Program-made: the position numbers and the translations under genes
Notes under the pieces: model-generated
Databases searched by the model: none
What the model saw: the letters and a program-made list of their open reading frames with translations, nothing else
What the model was told of the DNA's origin: nothing
In this document: positions 43,868-51,552 of the stretch, piece by piece
Layout of the letters: every line of letters starts with the position of its first letter
How positions within the stretch are numbered: the first letter of the stretch is position 1
Origin: Campylobacterales bacterium
GTDB taxonomy: Bacteria; Campylobacterota; Campylobacteria; Campylobacterales; Sulfurospirillaceae
Direction: 5' to 3'
Assembly (NCBI GenBank): GCA_016930915.1
Contig: JAFGFU010000027.1
Location: 1-64,000 of the forward strand
Length of the DNA stretch: 64,000 bases

Positions 43868-44694
43868 TGCAAAACCGTCTTTTTGTGGCATATAAGCCAG
43901 CGAACATGGTATGTAACCATTTTTTAAGTCGTATCAAAAGGCGTTATGGTGTAAAAAAAGCAGGGTTCTCAGGCACGCTTGATCCCTTTGCTCAGGGCGT
44001 TTTAATTGTAGCATTTGGTCAGTTTACCAAACTGTTTCGTTTTTTAAAAAAAGTGCCTAAAACCTACCGTGCTACGTTATGGATTGGTGCTTCTAGCCCA
44101 ACCTTAGATATCGAAAAAATTGAGCATGTTGAAGAGATAATGCCCTTTCATCCTGATTCGATTGCTATTGCACTTCAAAGTATGGTAGGTGATATAAGCT
44201 ATTTACCGCCTAAATATTCGGCTAAAAAAATAGAGGGTAAACGGGCGTATGATTTAGCACGCAGTGAACAAGACTTTGAGATGAAAGCCATCACAAGCCA
44301 TGTGTATGAGTGTCATTTAGTCCATTATGCTCATCCTTTTTTAACCTTTGAGATTACCATTTCAGAGGGTGGATATGTACGAAGTATAGGTGCTTTAATA
44401 GCTCAAAAATTGGGTTTTAGTGGTTCTTTAAGTGCTTTACATCGTTTAAATGAAGGTGCTTTTATGTATGAAAACGAAAAAGCGCTCAATCCTTTAGAGT
44501 ATCTTGATTTAGCTATCAACACCTACTGTGGCGATGTGAGTGATGTATTGCTTGGGCGAAAATTGCAGGTAGAAAATTTTGAAAAACAAGAAGAGGGTAT
44601 TTATTACATTCTTAATGAAGAGATGCTAAGTATTGTGCAACTCAGTGCAGATGGAGTAGAATACCTTTTAAATTCATTATCGCTAAAGGCGTAG
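43867..44694 (+). CDS. truB: tRNA pseudouridine-55 synthase
   Basis: 275 residues from GTG 43867, overlapping the uvrD stop by one base. The catalytic motif KAGFSGTLDPFAQGVL (30-45) contains the nucleophilic aspartate, and PPKYSAKKIEGKRAY near 115 is the KaPPxxSA motif. TruB converts U55 to pseudouridine in the T loop. The PUA domain is reduced, as in related species. Confidence 0.96.
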   Translation: MQNRLFVAYKPANMVCNHFLSRIKRRYGVKKAGFSGTLDPFAQGVLIVAFGQFTKLFRFLKKVPKTYRATLWIGASSPTLDIEKIEHVEEIMPFHPDSIAIALQSMVGDISYLPPKYSAKKIEGKRAYDLARSEQDFEMKAITSHVYECHLVHYAHPFLTFEITISEGGYVRSIGALIAQKLGFSGSLSALHRLNEGAFMYENEKALNPLEYLDLAINTYCGDVSDVLLGRKLQVENFEKQEEGIYYILNEEMLSIVQLSADGVEYLLNSLSLKA

Positions 44695-44695
44695 C

Positions 44696-44923
44696 ATGTT
44701 AATACTAACACGAAAAATAGGTGAGGGTGTTATTTTGAATGATAATATCACTGTGCGAGTAATCGACATCTCTAAGGGCATGGTCAAATTAGGATTTGAC
44801 GCACCCAAAGAGATGATGATTTTGCGTGAAGAGTTAGCGCAAGCGATTAAAGAGACCAATATTGAAGCGAGTCGCAGTGTCGCTTCCGAAGCCCTGTTCG
44901 ATTTGAGTAAGAAGCTTTTTTAA
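44696..44923 (+). CDS. csrA: Carbon storage/flagellar translation regulator CsrA
   Basis: 75 residues, normal CsrA: MLILTRKIGEGVILNDNITV with the RNA-binding Arg in LTRK, and the second site FDAPKEMMILREELA with R48. It represses translation by covering ribosome sites; in this phylum the FliW-CsrA pair controls flagellin. fliW is not in the window. It is packed between truB (1-bp gap) and ispE (1-bp overlap). Confidence 0.98.
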   Translation: MLILTRKIGEGVILNDNITVRVIDISKGMVKLGFDAPKEMMILREELAQAIKETNIEASRSVASEALFDLSKKLF

Positions 44924-45711
44924 TGCAGTACCACGCACATGCTAAAGTCAATATTTTTCTTAAAATTGTGGGGACTCGTGGAAATTACCATAGCTTGATT
45001 TCTCGCTTTATGCGCGTTTCTAATCTTTTTGATACCCTCGTTTTTGTGCCAAAAACGTCTTCTGAGCCTTTTGAGTTAGTGGGTGATTTTAACTGCTCGC
45101 TTGAGCACAATACACTTTATAAAATGTTTCAAATGCTTGAGCGTCATGGTTTTGCTCAAGAAGTGGATGCAATTATGAGAGAGTATGCTTTACATGTAAA
45201 AAAAGTAATTCCCAAAGGAGCAGGTCTTGGGGGAGGAAGCAGTGATGCTGCCACGTTTTTAACTATGCTTAATGATATTGGAAATTTAAAACTGAGTGTG
45301 CAAGAAAAAATGGAGTTAGGAAGCAGGGTTGGTGCGGATGTTGCTTTTTTTGCCTCAGGGTATGAGAGTGCCAATGTCAGTGGCATTGGTGAAGTGGTTG
45401 AAAAGTGTGAGGAAACAGCGTTAGATTTAGAGGTTTTTACGCCTCCTCTTGCGTGTGAAACAGCCCGTGTTTATAAAATGTATAGGGAATGTTTTTTGCA
45501 ATCGATGAATATTCCTTTGGCTCACGTCATGGTTGAAATGAAAAGTGAAGCTTTGCTAAAAACCTATGGGAAAGAAGCACTTAATGATTTGTATCCTGCG
45601 TGTTTAAAAGCGTATCCTACCTTAGCGTCGTACGCCAAAGAGGGATGGTTTTTTAGTGGCAGTGGTAGTAGTTTTTTTAGAATGAAAGAGAAGGTAGAGC
45701 AGAATGGGTGA
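44923..45711 (+). CDS. ispE: 4-diphosphocytidyl-2-C-methyl-D-erythritol kinase
   Basis: 262 residues. GHMP kinase: [18 protein letters not shown] at the N-terminus, the P-loop-like [17 protein letters not shown] near 93-109 and the C-terminal [10 protein letters not shown]. It phosphorylates CDP-ME in the MEP isoprenoid pathway. A TTTACATGTAAA copy encodes LHVK just before the ATP loop. The end overlaps smpB by 8 bp. Confidence 0.96.
   Translation: MQYHAHAKVNIFLKIVGTRGNYHSLISRFMRVSNLFDTLVFVPKTSSEPFELVGDFNCSLEHNTLYKMFQMLERHGFAQEVDAIMREYALHVKKVIPKGAGLGGGSSDAATFLTMLNDIGNLKLSVQEKMELGSRVGADVAFFASGYESANVSGIGEVVEKCEETALDLEVFTPPLACETARVYKMYRECFLQSMNIPLAHVMVEMKSEALLKTYGKEALNDLYPACLKAYPTLASYAKEGWFFSGSGSSFFRMKEKVEQNG
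45189..45200. repeat. TTTACATGTAAA, in ispE (LHVK)
   Basis: Perfect copy, just before the ATP-binding glycine loop. No exact copy occurs in the preceding 6.8 kb, the largest gap in the window. Confidence 0.95.
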
Positions 45712-46168
45712 AGCGGTTGCACGCAATAAAAAAGCGTTTCATGATTATGAAATTTTAGAGAAATTAGAAGCAGGTATCGTCCTTCAAGGCAGTGAAGTCA
45801 AAGCGATTCGTCAAGGCAGAGTCAACCTTAAAGATTCGTTTGTGAAGATTATTAAAGGGGAGGCATTTTTACTGAATGCACATATTTCACACCTCTCAAC
45901 AGCCAATCTTAATTTTGCACCGAATGAAAGAGCGCCTCGAAAATTGCTTTTACATGTAAAACAATTACGTAAGTGGGATATGAAAGTGGCCAAAGATGGC
46001 TTGACGATTGTTCCTCTTGCCATCTATTTCAATGCAAAAAACCTTGCTAAAGTGGAAATTGCACTCGCTCGTGGTAAAAATGAACATGATAAACGAGAGA
46101 GTTTAAAAGAGAAAGATGCACGACGAGAGGCGCAAACAGCCATGAAAAATCATGCGTACAAAGAGTAG
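45704..46168 (+). CDS. smpB: SsrA-binding protein SmpB
   Basis: 154 residues. [38 protein letters not shown] and a basic C-terminal tail ([14 protein letters not shown]) are diagnostic. SmpB carries tmRNA into stalled ribosomes so that a degradation tag is added; tagged proteins go to ClpXP/ClpAP. clpS-clpA and the SspB-like gene lie nearby, though ssrA itself is not visible here. A TTTACATGTAAA copy encodes LHVK near residue 84. Confidence 0.97.
   Translation: MGEAVARNKKAFHDYEILEKLEAGIVLQGSEVKAIRQGRVNLKDSFVKIIKGEAFLLNAHISHLSTANLNFAPNERAPRKLLLHVKQLRKWDMKVAKDGLTIVPLAIYFNAKNLAKVEIALARGKNEHDKRESLKEKDARREAQTAMKNHAYKE
45949..45960. repeat. TTTACATGTAAA, in smpB (LHVK)
   Basis: Perfect copy, mid-gene. 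Confidence 0.95.
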
Positions 46169-46224
46169 TTTACAGATTATTTATCTAAAAAAAGTAGAAT
46201 AAGCCAAAAAATATGAGGGATACA

Positions 46225-46830
46225 ATGAAAAAGTATATCGGTTTTATGGTCGTTTTGATAGGACTACTGTTGATTGGTTGTAGTTCTGAGCCTAAAAATG
46301 AAGCCATAAGTGTTGTGAAAGAGACTTATAAAGAGGGCGAAAAGGTTGAGCTTAAAAGTGTGGCTGGTGCTAAATTAACCTTAGTGCGTAAAAATGGTGG
46401 GTTTGTTATCGAAGAGGATGAAGGTAAGATTATTTTAATTGATATTTTTGGTACGTTTTGTGCACCATGTCAGGAGGAAGCTCCTTCCTTGATGGATTTT
46501 CAGCTTCAAAACAGTGATGACGTCATGCTGATTGGGCTTAATTTTCTTGAAGAAGTCAGTGATGAGTATGTGATTGAAAATTTTGCGGCAAAATACAATG
46601 CGTACTATTTCATTAGCAATTCACCTAAAAATAAAAAAGTTGTTGAGACAATTTTGCAAGATATCGCTTATAAACAAGCACTTCAAGTGCCGTTTAAAGT
46701 ACTTTTAAAAGAGGGTGTTTACCAAAAGGTGACGGATATCTATCAAAATGACCCTAATAATAAATTTTACATTGGTAAAGTTTCACTGGATGTGATTCAA
46801 AAAGATGTTGATAAATTAGTATCGAAATAG
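46225..46830 (+). CDS. Thioredoxin-like (TlpA-type) lipoprotein
   Basis: 201 residues from ATG 46225, placed 7 bp after GAGGGA. Lipobox LLIGCSS (cysteine near 19) marks a lipoprotein. The thioredoxin-like domain has the active-site FCAPCQEEAPSLMDF with CAPC near 84-87. Such TlpA/ResA-type proteins reduce disulfides in the periplasm, often for cytochrome maturation; the role here is inference. It stands between smpB and clpS, as in Campylobacter. Confidence 0.87.
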   Translation: MKKYIGFMVVLIGLLLIGCSSEPKNEAISVVKETYKEGEKVELKSVAGAKLTLVRKNGGFVIEEDEGKIILIDIFGTFCAPCQEEAPSLMDFQLQNSDDVMLIGLNFLEEVSDEYVIENFAAKYNAYYFISNSPKNKKVVETILQDIAYKQALQVPFKVLLKEGVYQKVTDIYQNDPNNKFYIGKVSLDVIQKDVDKLVSK

Positions 46831-46839
46831 AGAATTTGG

Positions 46840-47148
46840 ATGCAGCAGCGTAATCCAGCGTTTGAAAATGAAACGATTGAGCTCATTGAGATTAAAGAGC
46901 CTAGATTGTACAAGGTTCTTTTACTGAATGATGATTATAGTAGTATGGAATTTGTCATTAAGGTTTTGATGCAGATTTTTCATCACAGTTTTGAAAAAGC
47001 GACTGAAATTATGTTGAGTGTGCATGAAAAAGGTAAAGGCTTATGTGGGGTTTATGCCTATGAAATTGCTGAGACGAAAGTGTCGCAGGTAAGAAAAATG
47101 GCAAAAGAAGAAAAATTCCCATTGCGTGCCATTATGGAAGCAGAATAA
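46840..47148 (+). CDS. clpS: ClpS, N-degron recognition adaptor of ClpA
   Basis: 102 residues. The ligand pocket motif YKVLLLNDDYSSMEFV (about 24-39) and the helix VHEKGKGLCGVYAYEIAETK near 68-87 match ClpS. It hands proteins with N-terminal Leu, Phe, Tyr or Trp to ClpAP. It is followed after 10 bp by clpA and then by aat, which adds Leu/Phe to N-termini, so the full N-degron branch is in one operon. Confidence 0.97.
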   Translation: MQQRNPAFENETIELIEIKEPRLYKVLLLNDDYSSMEFVIKVLMQIFHHSFEKATEIMLSVHEKGKGLCGVYAYEIAETKVSQVRKMAKEEKFPLRAIMEAE

Positions 47149-47158
47149 GGAGAAGAGT

Positions 47159-49357
47159 ATGGTAAGTCAAGAACTCAATTTTGTGTTTAATGATGCGATT
47201 GCGTTTGTAAGAAAACACCGTTTTGAGTATATCACGGTGGATCATCTCTTTTTTGCTCTTTTAAGCAATGAACACATTGTTCATTTACTTCAAGAAGCTG
47301 GGCTAAGCATTGCTTTTTTAAAACGCTCTATGGAAAAATACTTTGCAGCACATCCTCAAATCGTTCCTAGTGATGAAAATTATGAACCTGCAGAAACGGT
47401 GGCATTGTCTCGTGTTATTGAATCAATGATGTTACATGTAAAGAGTGCGGGAAAATCTGAAGCGAGTGTGTATGACCTTTTAATTGCAATGATGGACGAA
47501 CAAAATGCTTTTTGTGTTTCGTTGTTAATGCAACATGGGGTGGATAAATTAATGATTATTGAAGAGGTGACAGCGCTGAGTCTTCCTGAGGAAAAAGTAG
47601 AGAATAAAGAGGAAGAAAAAGAGAGTGCGCTTGTAAAATATACGATTGATTTAATTGCCCTTGCGAAACAAAAACAGATTGACCCTTTAATTGGAAGGGC
47701 TGATGAACTCAAACGCATGATGCAGGTTTTGTGTCGCAGAAAGAAAAACAATCCTTTGCTTGTGGGTGAACCAGGTGTTGGGAAAACAGCTATTGTTGAG
47801 GGCTTGGCACTTTACATTAGTGAAAACAAAGTGCCTGAAATTTTAAAAAATACCCCTGTGTATGCGCTGGATATGGGCGCATTAATTTCAGGAACAAAGT
47901 ATCGAGGAGATTTTGAAAAGCGTCTCAAAGAGATTCTCGTAGAACTGGAAGCACAAAAAGGGGCTATTTTATTTATTGATGAGATTCATACCATTGTGGG
48001 GGCTGGTGCAACAGGCGGTGGGTCTATGGATTTATCGAATCTGTTAAAACCTGCCCTTGCCTCGGGTAAATTGCGTTGTATTGGGGCAACCACGTATGGC
48101 GAATTTCGTAACTTTTTTGACAAAGATAAAGCCCTAAGTCGTCGTTTTGCTAAAATTGACATTTTAGAGCCTAGCCTTGAAGATGCATTTGCGATTGTGA
48201 AAGGGTTAAAGAGTCATTATGAAGCGCATCATGGCGTGAAATATTCTAATGAGGTGATTAAAGCCTCCGTAGAATTAGCTAAAAAATACATCAGCGATAA
48301 ATTTTTACCCGATTCTGCGATTGATTTAATCGATGAAGTAGGTGCGTCGTTTCATTTGGCCAAAAAACGTAAAAAAGTGGTAGAACTCGCAGATATTGAA
48401 GCGGTACTCTCCAAAATTGCCAATATTCCTAGCCGCAGTGTGAGTCAAGATGAGGGCGAAGTGATGGCGCACTTGGAGGCACATTTAAAGGCTAAAATTT
48501 TTGGGCAAGATAAAGCGATTGAGGCTTTGTGTAAAGCCATTAAGCGAAGCCGTGCAGGGCTTGGAAATCCTACCTCGCCTATTGGCTCTTTTTTGTTCGC
48601 AGGCCCTACGGGTGTAGGAAAAACGGAAGTGGCAAAGCAGTTGGCGTATGAGTTGGGTGTTCATTTTGAACGCTACGATATGAGCGAATATATGGAGAAG
48701 CATACTGTTAGCCGTTTGATTGGTGCACCTCCTGGTTATGTGGGATACGATGAGGGTGGTCAGCTTTCTGAGGCGATTAAAAAACATCCTTATTGTGTGC
48801 TTTTGCTCGATGAAATCGAAAAAGCACATCCTGATATGCTCAATATTTTATTGCAGATTTTTGATAGTGCGACCTTGACGGATAATAATGGCACGAAGAT
48901 TGATTTTCGCAATGTTATTATTATTATGACTTCCAATTTAGGAACGAAAGAAGCGCCTACGATGGGCTTCACTAAAAATGAGACCTCTCGTATGGATGAG
49001 GCGATTAAAGCCTTTTTTGCGCCAGAGTTTCGAAACCGTTTGGATGAGGTGATTCATTTTGCACCACTCAGTGAAGCTGTTATGGTCAATATTGTTGAAA
49101 AACTTTTAGAGGAACTCTCTGAACAGCTTAAAGATAAAAATGTGCTAATTGAAGCGACTCCTGCGGCAAAAATGTTTTTGGCGAGCGAGGGATATAGCAA
49201 AGAGATGGGAGCTCGGGTGATGCGTCGAGTGATTCAAGAGCAGATTAAAACACCACTTGCCGAAGAGGTACTCTTTGGAAAGCTTAAGCAAGGTGGTGTA
49301 TGCACGATTGATGTGAAATCTAAAAAATTAGTCTTTAGTTATAGCGGTGGCAAGTAA
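47159..49357 (+). CDS. clpA: ClpA ATPase subunit of ClpAP protease
   Basis: 732 residues from ATG 47159 behind AAGGAGAAG. A Clp-N domain (about 1-140) is followed by two AAA+ modules: Walker A GEPGVGKTAIVE near 200 and GPTGVGKTEVAK near 482; the ClpP-binding region is in D2. It unfolds substrates brought by ClpS. clpP is not adjacent. The Clp-N region has a GTTACATGTAAA near-copy (47431). The end overlaps aat by 11 bp. Confidence 0.96.
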   Translation: MVSQELNFVFNDAIAFVRKHRFEYITVDHLFFALLSNEHIVHLLQEAGLSIAFLKRSMEKYFAAHPQIVPSDENYEPAETVALSRVIESMMLHVKSAGKSEASVYDLLIAMMDEQNAFCVSLLMQHGVDKLMIIEEVTALSLPEEKVENKEEEKESALVKYTIDLIALAKQKQIDPLIGRADELKRMMQVLCRRKKNNPLLVGEPGVGKTAIVEGLALYISENKVPEILKNTPVYALDMGALISGTKYRGDFEKRLKEILVELEAQKGAILFIDEIHTIVGAGATGGGSMDLSNLLKPALASGKLRCIGATTYGEFRNFFDKDKALSRRFAKIDILEPSLEDAFAIVKGLKSHYEAHHGVKYSNEVIKASVELAKKYISDKFLPDSAIDLIDEVGASFHLAKKRKKVVELADIEAVLSKIANIPSRSVSQDEGEVMAHLEAHLKAKIFGQDKAIEALCKAIKRSRAGLGNPTSPIGSFLFAGPTGVGKTEVAKQLAYELGVHFERYDMSEYMEKHTVSRLIGAPPGYVGYDEGGQLSEAIKKHPYCVLLLDEIEKAHPDMLNILLQIFDSATLTDNNGTKIDFRNVIIIMTSNLGTKEAPTMGFTKNETSRMDEAIKAFFAPEFRNRLDEVIHFAPLSEAVMVNIVEKLLEELSEQLKDKNVLIEATPAAKMFLASEGYSKEMGARVMRRVIQEQIKTPLAEEVLFGKLKQGGVCTIDVKSKKLVFSYSGGK

Positions 49358-50027
49358 AATTCTTATTCCACAGCTTCATCCAAAGGATTTTAGTTTCCCT
49401 AATCCTTTGGAAGCGAGCGATGAGGGGCTCTTGGCGTGGGGAGGAGACCTCTCTTCTGAGCGTTTATTGGTCGCATATCAACACGGTATTTTTCCATGGT
49501 TTAATGAAAATGACCCTATTTTATGGTGGTCTCCTAATCCTCGTTTGATTCTTTTTCCTGATGCGATAAAAATCAGCAAAAGTCTTCACAAAAGTATGAA
49601 ACATTTTGAGATACGCTATGACACGCATTTTGAAAACGTGATGCGTTTGTGTTTGGAAACACGTCTGCAAAAAGGGCAAAAGAGTTGGATAAGTGAAGCG
49701 CTGATTGAGGCGTTTTGTGCTTTACATGTAAAGGGTTTTGTGCATAGTGTAGAGACGTTTTTTGAAGGAGAGCTTGTAGGTGGACTCTATGGGCTTTGTC
49801 TTGGGGGTGTTTTTTGTGGAGAGTCGATGTTTTCCACCAAACGTGATGCTTCCAAAGCTGCTTTGGTGGGGCTGTGTGAGAAAATAAGTGCTTTAGGGGG
49901 TGATTTTATTGATTGCCAGTTGCCCACTGAACACCTCAAATCTTTGGGTGCCTGTGAAGTTTCACGAGAAGTTTTTTTAAAAAAACTGCATGAACGTTTA
50001 GAAAATACTTCCCCACAATCGTGGTAA
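49347..50027 (+). CDS. aat: Leucyl/phenylalanyl-tRNA-protein transferase
   Basis: 226 residues from GTG 49347. Motifs LLAWGGDLSSERLLVAYQHGIFPWF near 28-52 (in pieces), ILWWSPNPR and the late GGVFCGESMFS near 152 with LGGDFIDCQLPTEHL near 185 are the Aat fold. It transfers Leu or Phe from tRNA to N-terminal Lys/Arg, creating N-degrons read by ClpS. It overlaps clpA by 11 bp. A palindrome copy encodes LHVK near residue 126. Confidence 0.96.
   Translation: MASKILIPQLHPKDFSFPNPLEASDEGLLAWGGDLSSERLLVAYQHGIFPWFNENDPILWWSPNPRLILFPDAIKISKSLHKSMKHFEIRYDTHFENVMRLCLETRLQKGQKSWISEALIEAFCALHVKGFVHSVETFFEGELVGGLYGLCLGGVFCGESMFSTKRDASKAALVGLCEKISALGGDFIDCQLPTEHLKSLGACEVSREVFLKKLHERLENTSPQSW
49721..49732. 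repeat. TTTACATGTAAA, in aat (LHVK)
   Basis: Perfect copy; a GTTACATGTAAA variant lies upstream in clpA at 47431. Confidence 0.95.
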
Positions 50028-50293
50028 AGATTGATATATGTCAAAGAAATTTTTATGGAAAAAGGAGTATTATACTCCCTTTAGGAAAACGGCGGTGAAC
50101 CCTTAGGGTTCAAGTTCAAACTTTTAACTTTTATTTTATGTTTCGTCTTCATTGAAACCATAAATGGAAAACAAAAGGATGGAAAACAAGTTTTCAAACT
50201 TTATGCTTTCGAGTCAAGCATAAAAGCTTTTAAAAAATGAGAGTTTTTTAAAACGTGTTTGAAAATAGGAAAACAAAGAAATGGAAAACAAAA
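50028..50293 (+). promoter_or_regulatory. Hairpin-rich leader of metK
   Basis: The 266 bp before metK hold four consecutive self-complementary segments: GGAGT/ACTCC (50064-50078), GAACCC-TTA-GGGTTC (50097-50111), TTTATGCTT/AAGCATAAA (50200-50224, 9-bp stem, 7-base loop) and TTTTAAAAAA/TTTTTTAAAA (50228-50253, loop TGAGAG). ATGGAAAACAA occurs three times (50164, 50179, 50281). I do not recognise a known SAM riboswitch class. A structured, possibly SAM- or methionine-responsive leader is inference; the first hairpin could also simply end the aat transcript. Confidence 0.5.
50164..50223 (+). CDS. Possible 19-residue leader peptide before metK
   Basis: ATG 50164 opens a frame reading MENKRMENKFSNFMLSSQA, with three methionines in 19 residues. 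Its stop lies inside the 50200-50224 hairpin, as in translation-coupled attenuation leaders. No ribosome site is visible before it, so translation is doubtful. A second short frame starting MENK begins at 50281 and overlaps the metK start out of frame. Both follow copies of ATGGAAAACAA. Confidence 0.22.
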   Translation: MENKRMENKFSNFMLSSQA

Positions 50294-51508
50294 ATGGAAC
50301 ACACACAACACTACCTTTTTACCTCTGAAGTGGTAAGCCCAGGACATCCTGATAAATGTGCGGATATCATCGCTGATAGCATTGTTGATACCCTTTTAAT
50401 TGCCGATAAAAACTCTCGTGTCGCTAGTGAGGTTTTTGTGGCGGGAAAGCATGTTATTATCGGGGGAGAGGTGAATACAAAGAGTATTCTTTCTTTTGTG
50501 GATTATGAGAAAATTGTCAAAGATGCACTGGCAAAAATTGGTTACGATGGTAAGTCAGCATTTACTAAAGAGCAATGTTTGCACCCTGATGAAGTCAAAG
50601 TGCAAGTTTTACTCAACCAGCAAAGTAGCGATATTAATCAAGGCGTGGATCAGAGCAGTGGTGAAATTGGTGCGGGTGATCAGGGAATTATGTTTGGATT
50701 TGCCTCCTGCGAAACCGCTGATTTTATGCCAGCTGCTATTACGTATGCGAGAATGCTTTGTGATAAAGTGTATCAGTATGCGCTTAAACACAATCATAAA
50801 CTCGGTGTGGATATTAAAACTCAAGTGACAGTAGATTATGGTACGAAACAAAACTTTGAAGAGTGCAAACCTCAAAAAATTCATACCATTGTTGTCTCTG
50901 CTCCTTCAAATGAGCATATGAGCATTGAAGAGGTACGTACACTGATTAAGGGCTTAATTGATGATACAGGGCTTCCAACGGATTTGTATGATCCAAATGA
51001 TACGATTATTCATATCAACCCCACAGGGCGTTATGTGAATCACAGTTCCCTCCACGATTCAGGGCTCACTGGTCGTAAACTCATTGTCGATAGTTTTGGT
51101 GGCTATGCTCCTATTGGTGGAGGGGCACAATCAAGTAAAGATTATACGAAAGTAGATAGAAGTGGACTGTATGCAGGTCGTTGGATTGCTAAAAATATCG
51201 TAGCAGCAGGATTGGCTAAAAAATGTTCGGTTCAACTTTCTTATGCGATTGGTGTTGCAAAACCCGTATCTGTTTCTGTGGATACCTTTGGTACGTACAC
51301 CAGCGTGAGTGATGATGTTCTCTCAGAGTTTGTCTTAAATACCTTTAGTTTAACCCCTCGTTGGATTACAGAAAAATTTGGTTTAGATAAGCCAAGCGAA
51401 GATACTTTCTTGTATGCCGATGTTGCCGCTCGTGGACAAGTAGGTCAGAGTGATTATCCGTGGGAAAAACTTGACGCAGTAGAGCTTTTTAAAACCCTCA
51501 AAAAATAG
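50294..51508 (+). CDS. metK: S-adenosylmethionine synthetase
   Basis: 404 residues from ATG 50294; an in-frame GTG at 50255 would add a lysine-rich 13-residue extension unlike MetK. YLFTSEVVSPGHPDKCADIIAD in the first 25 residues, GAGDQGIMFG near 130, GGGAQSSKDYTKVDRSG near 276 and DVAARGQVGQ near 386 are family motifs. It makes SAM from methionine and ATP. A hairpin-rich leader precedes it, and a TTTACATGTAAA copy followed by a terminator-like stem lies just after the stop. Confidence 0.98.
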   Translation: MEHTQHYLFTSEVVSPGHPDKCADIIADSIVDTLLIADKNSRVASEVFVAGKHVIIGGEVNTKSILSFVDYEKIVKDALAKIGYDGKSAFTKEQCLHPDEVKVQVLLNQQSSDINQGVDQSSGEIGAGDQGIMFGFASCETADFMPAAITYARMLCDKVYQYALKHNHKLGVDIKTQVTVDYGTKQNFEECKPQKIHTIVVSAPSNEHMSIEEVRTLIKGLIDDTGLPTDLYDPNDTIIHINPTGRYVNHSSLHDSGLTGRKLIVDSFGGYAPIGGGAQSSKDYTKVDRSGLYAGRWIAKNIVAAGLAKKCSVQLSYAIGVAKPVSVSVDTFGTYTSVSDDVLSEFVLNTFSLTPRWITEKFGLDKPSEDTFLYADVAARGQVGQSDYPWEKLDAVELFKTLKK

Positions 51509-51518
51509 ATATTTTCTT

Positions 51519-51530
51519 TTTACATGTAAA
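51519..51530. repeat. TTTACATGTAAA, after metK stop
   Basis: Perfect copy 10 bp past the stop, overlapping the left arm of the metK/lnt hairpin. Confidence 0.95.
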
Positions 51531-51552
51531 GATGAGTGAGTCTCATCTTTAC
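51526..51552. terminator. Bidirectional hairpin between metK and lnt, merged with a palindrome copy
   Basis: GTAAAGATGAG-TGAGT-CTCATCTTTAC is an 11-bp perfect stem. Its left arm shares GTAAA with the TTTACATGTAAA copy at 51519-51530, and its right arm contains the lnt stop codon. It probably ends both convergent transcripts, though neither side has a strong T-run. Confidence 0.65.

Noticed and set aside
50028-50293. Known SAM riboswitch (SAM-I, SAM-II or SMK box) before metK
   Set aside because: I could not fit the four-way junction of SAM-I or the short consensus of the other classes; the stems present are simple hairpins.
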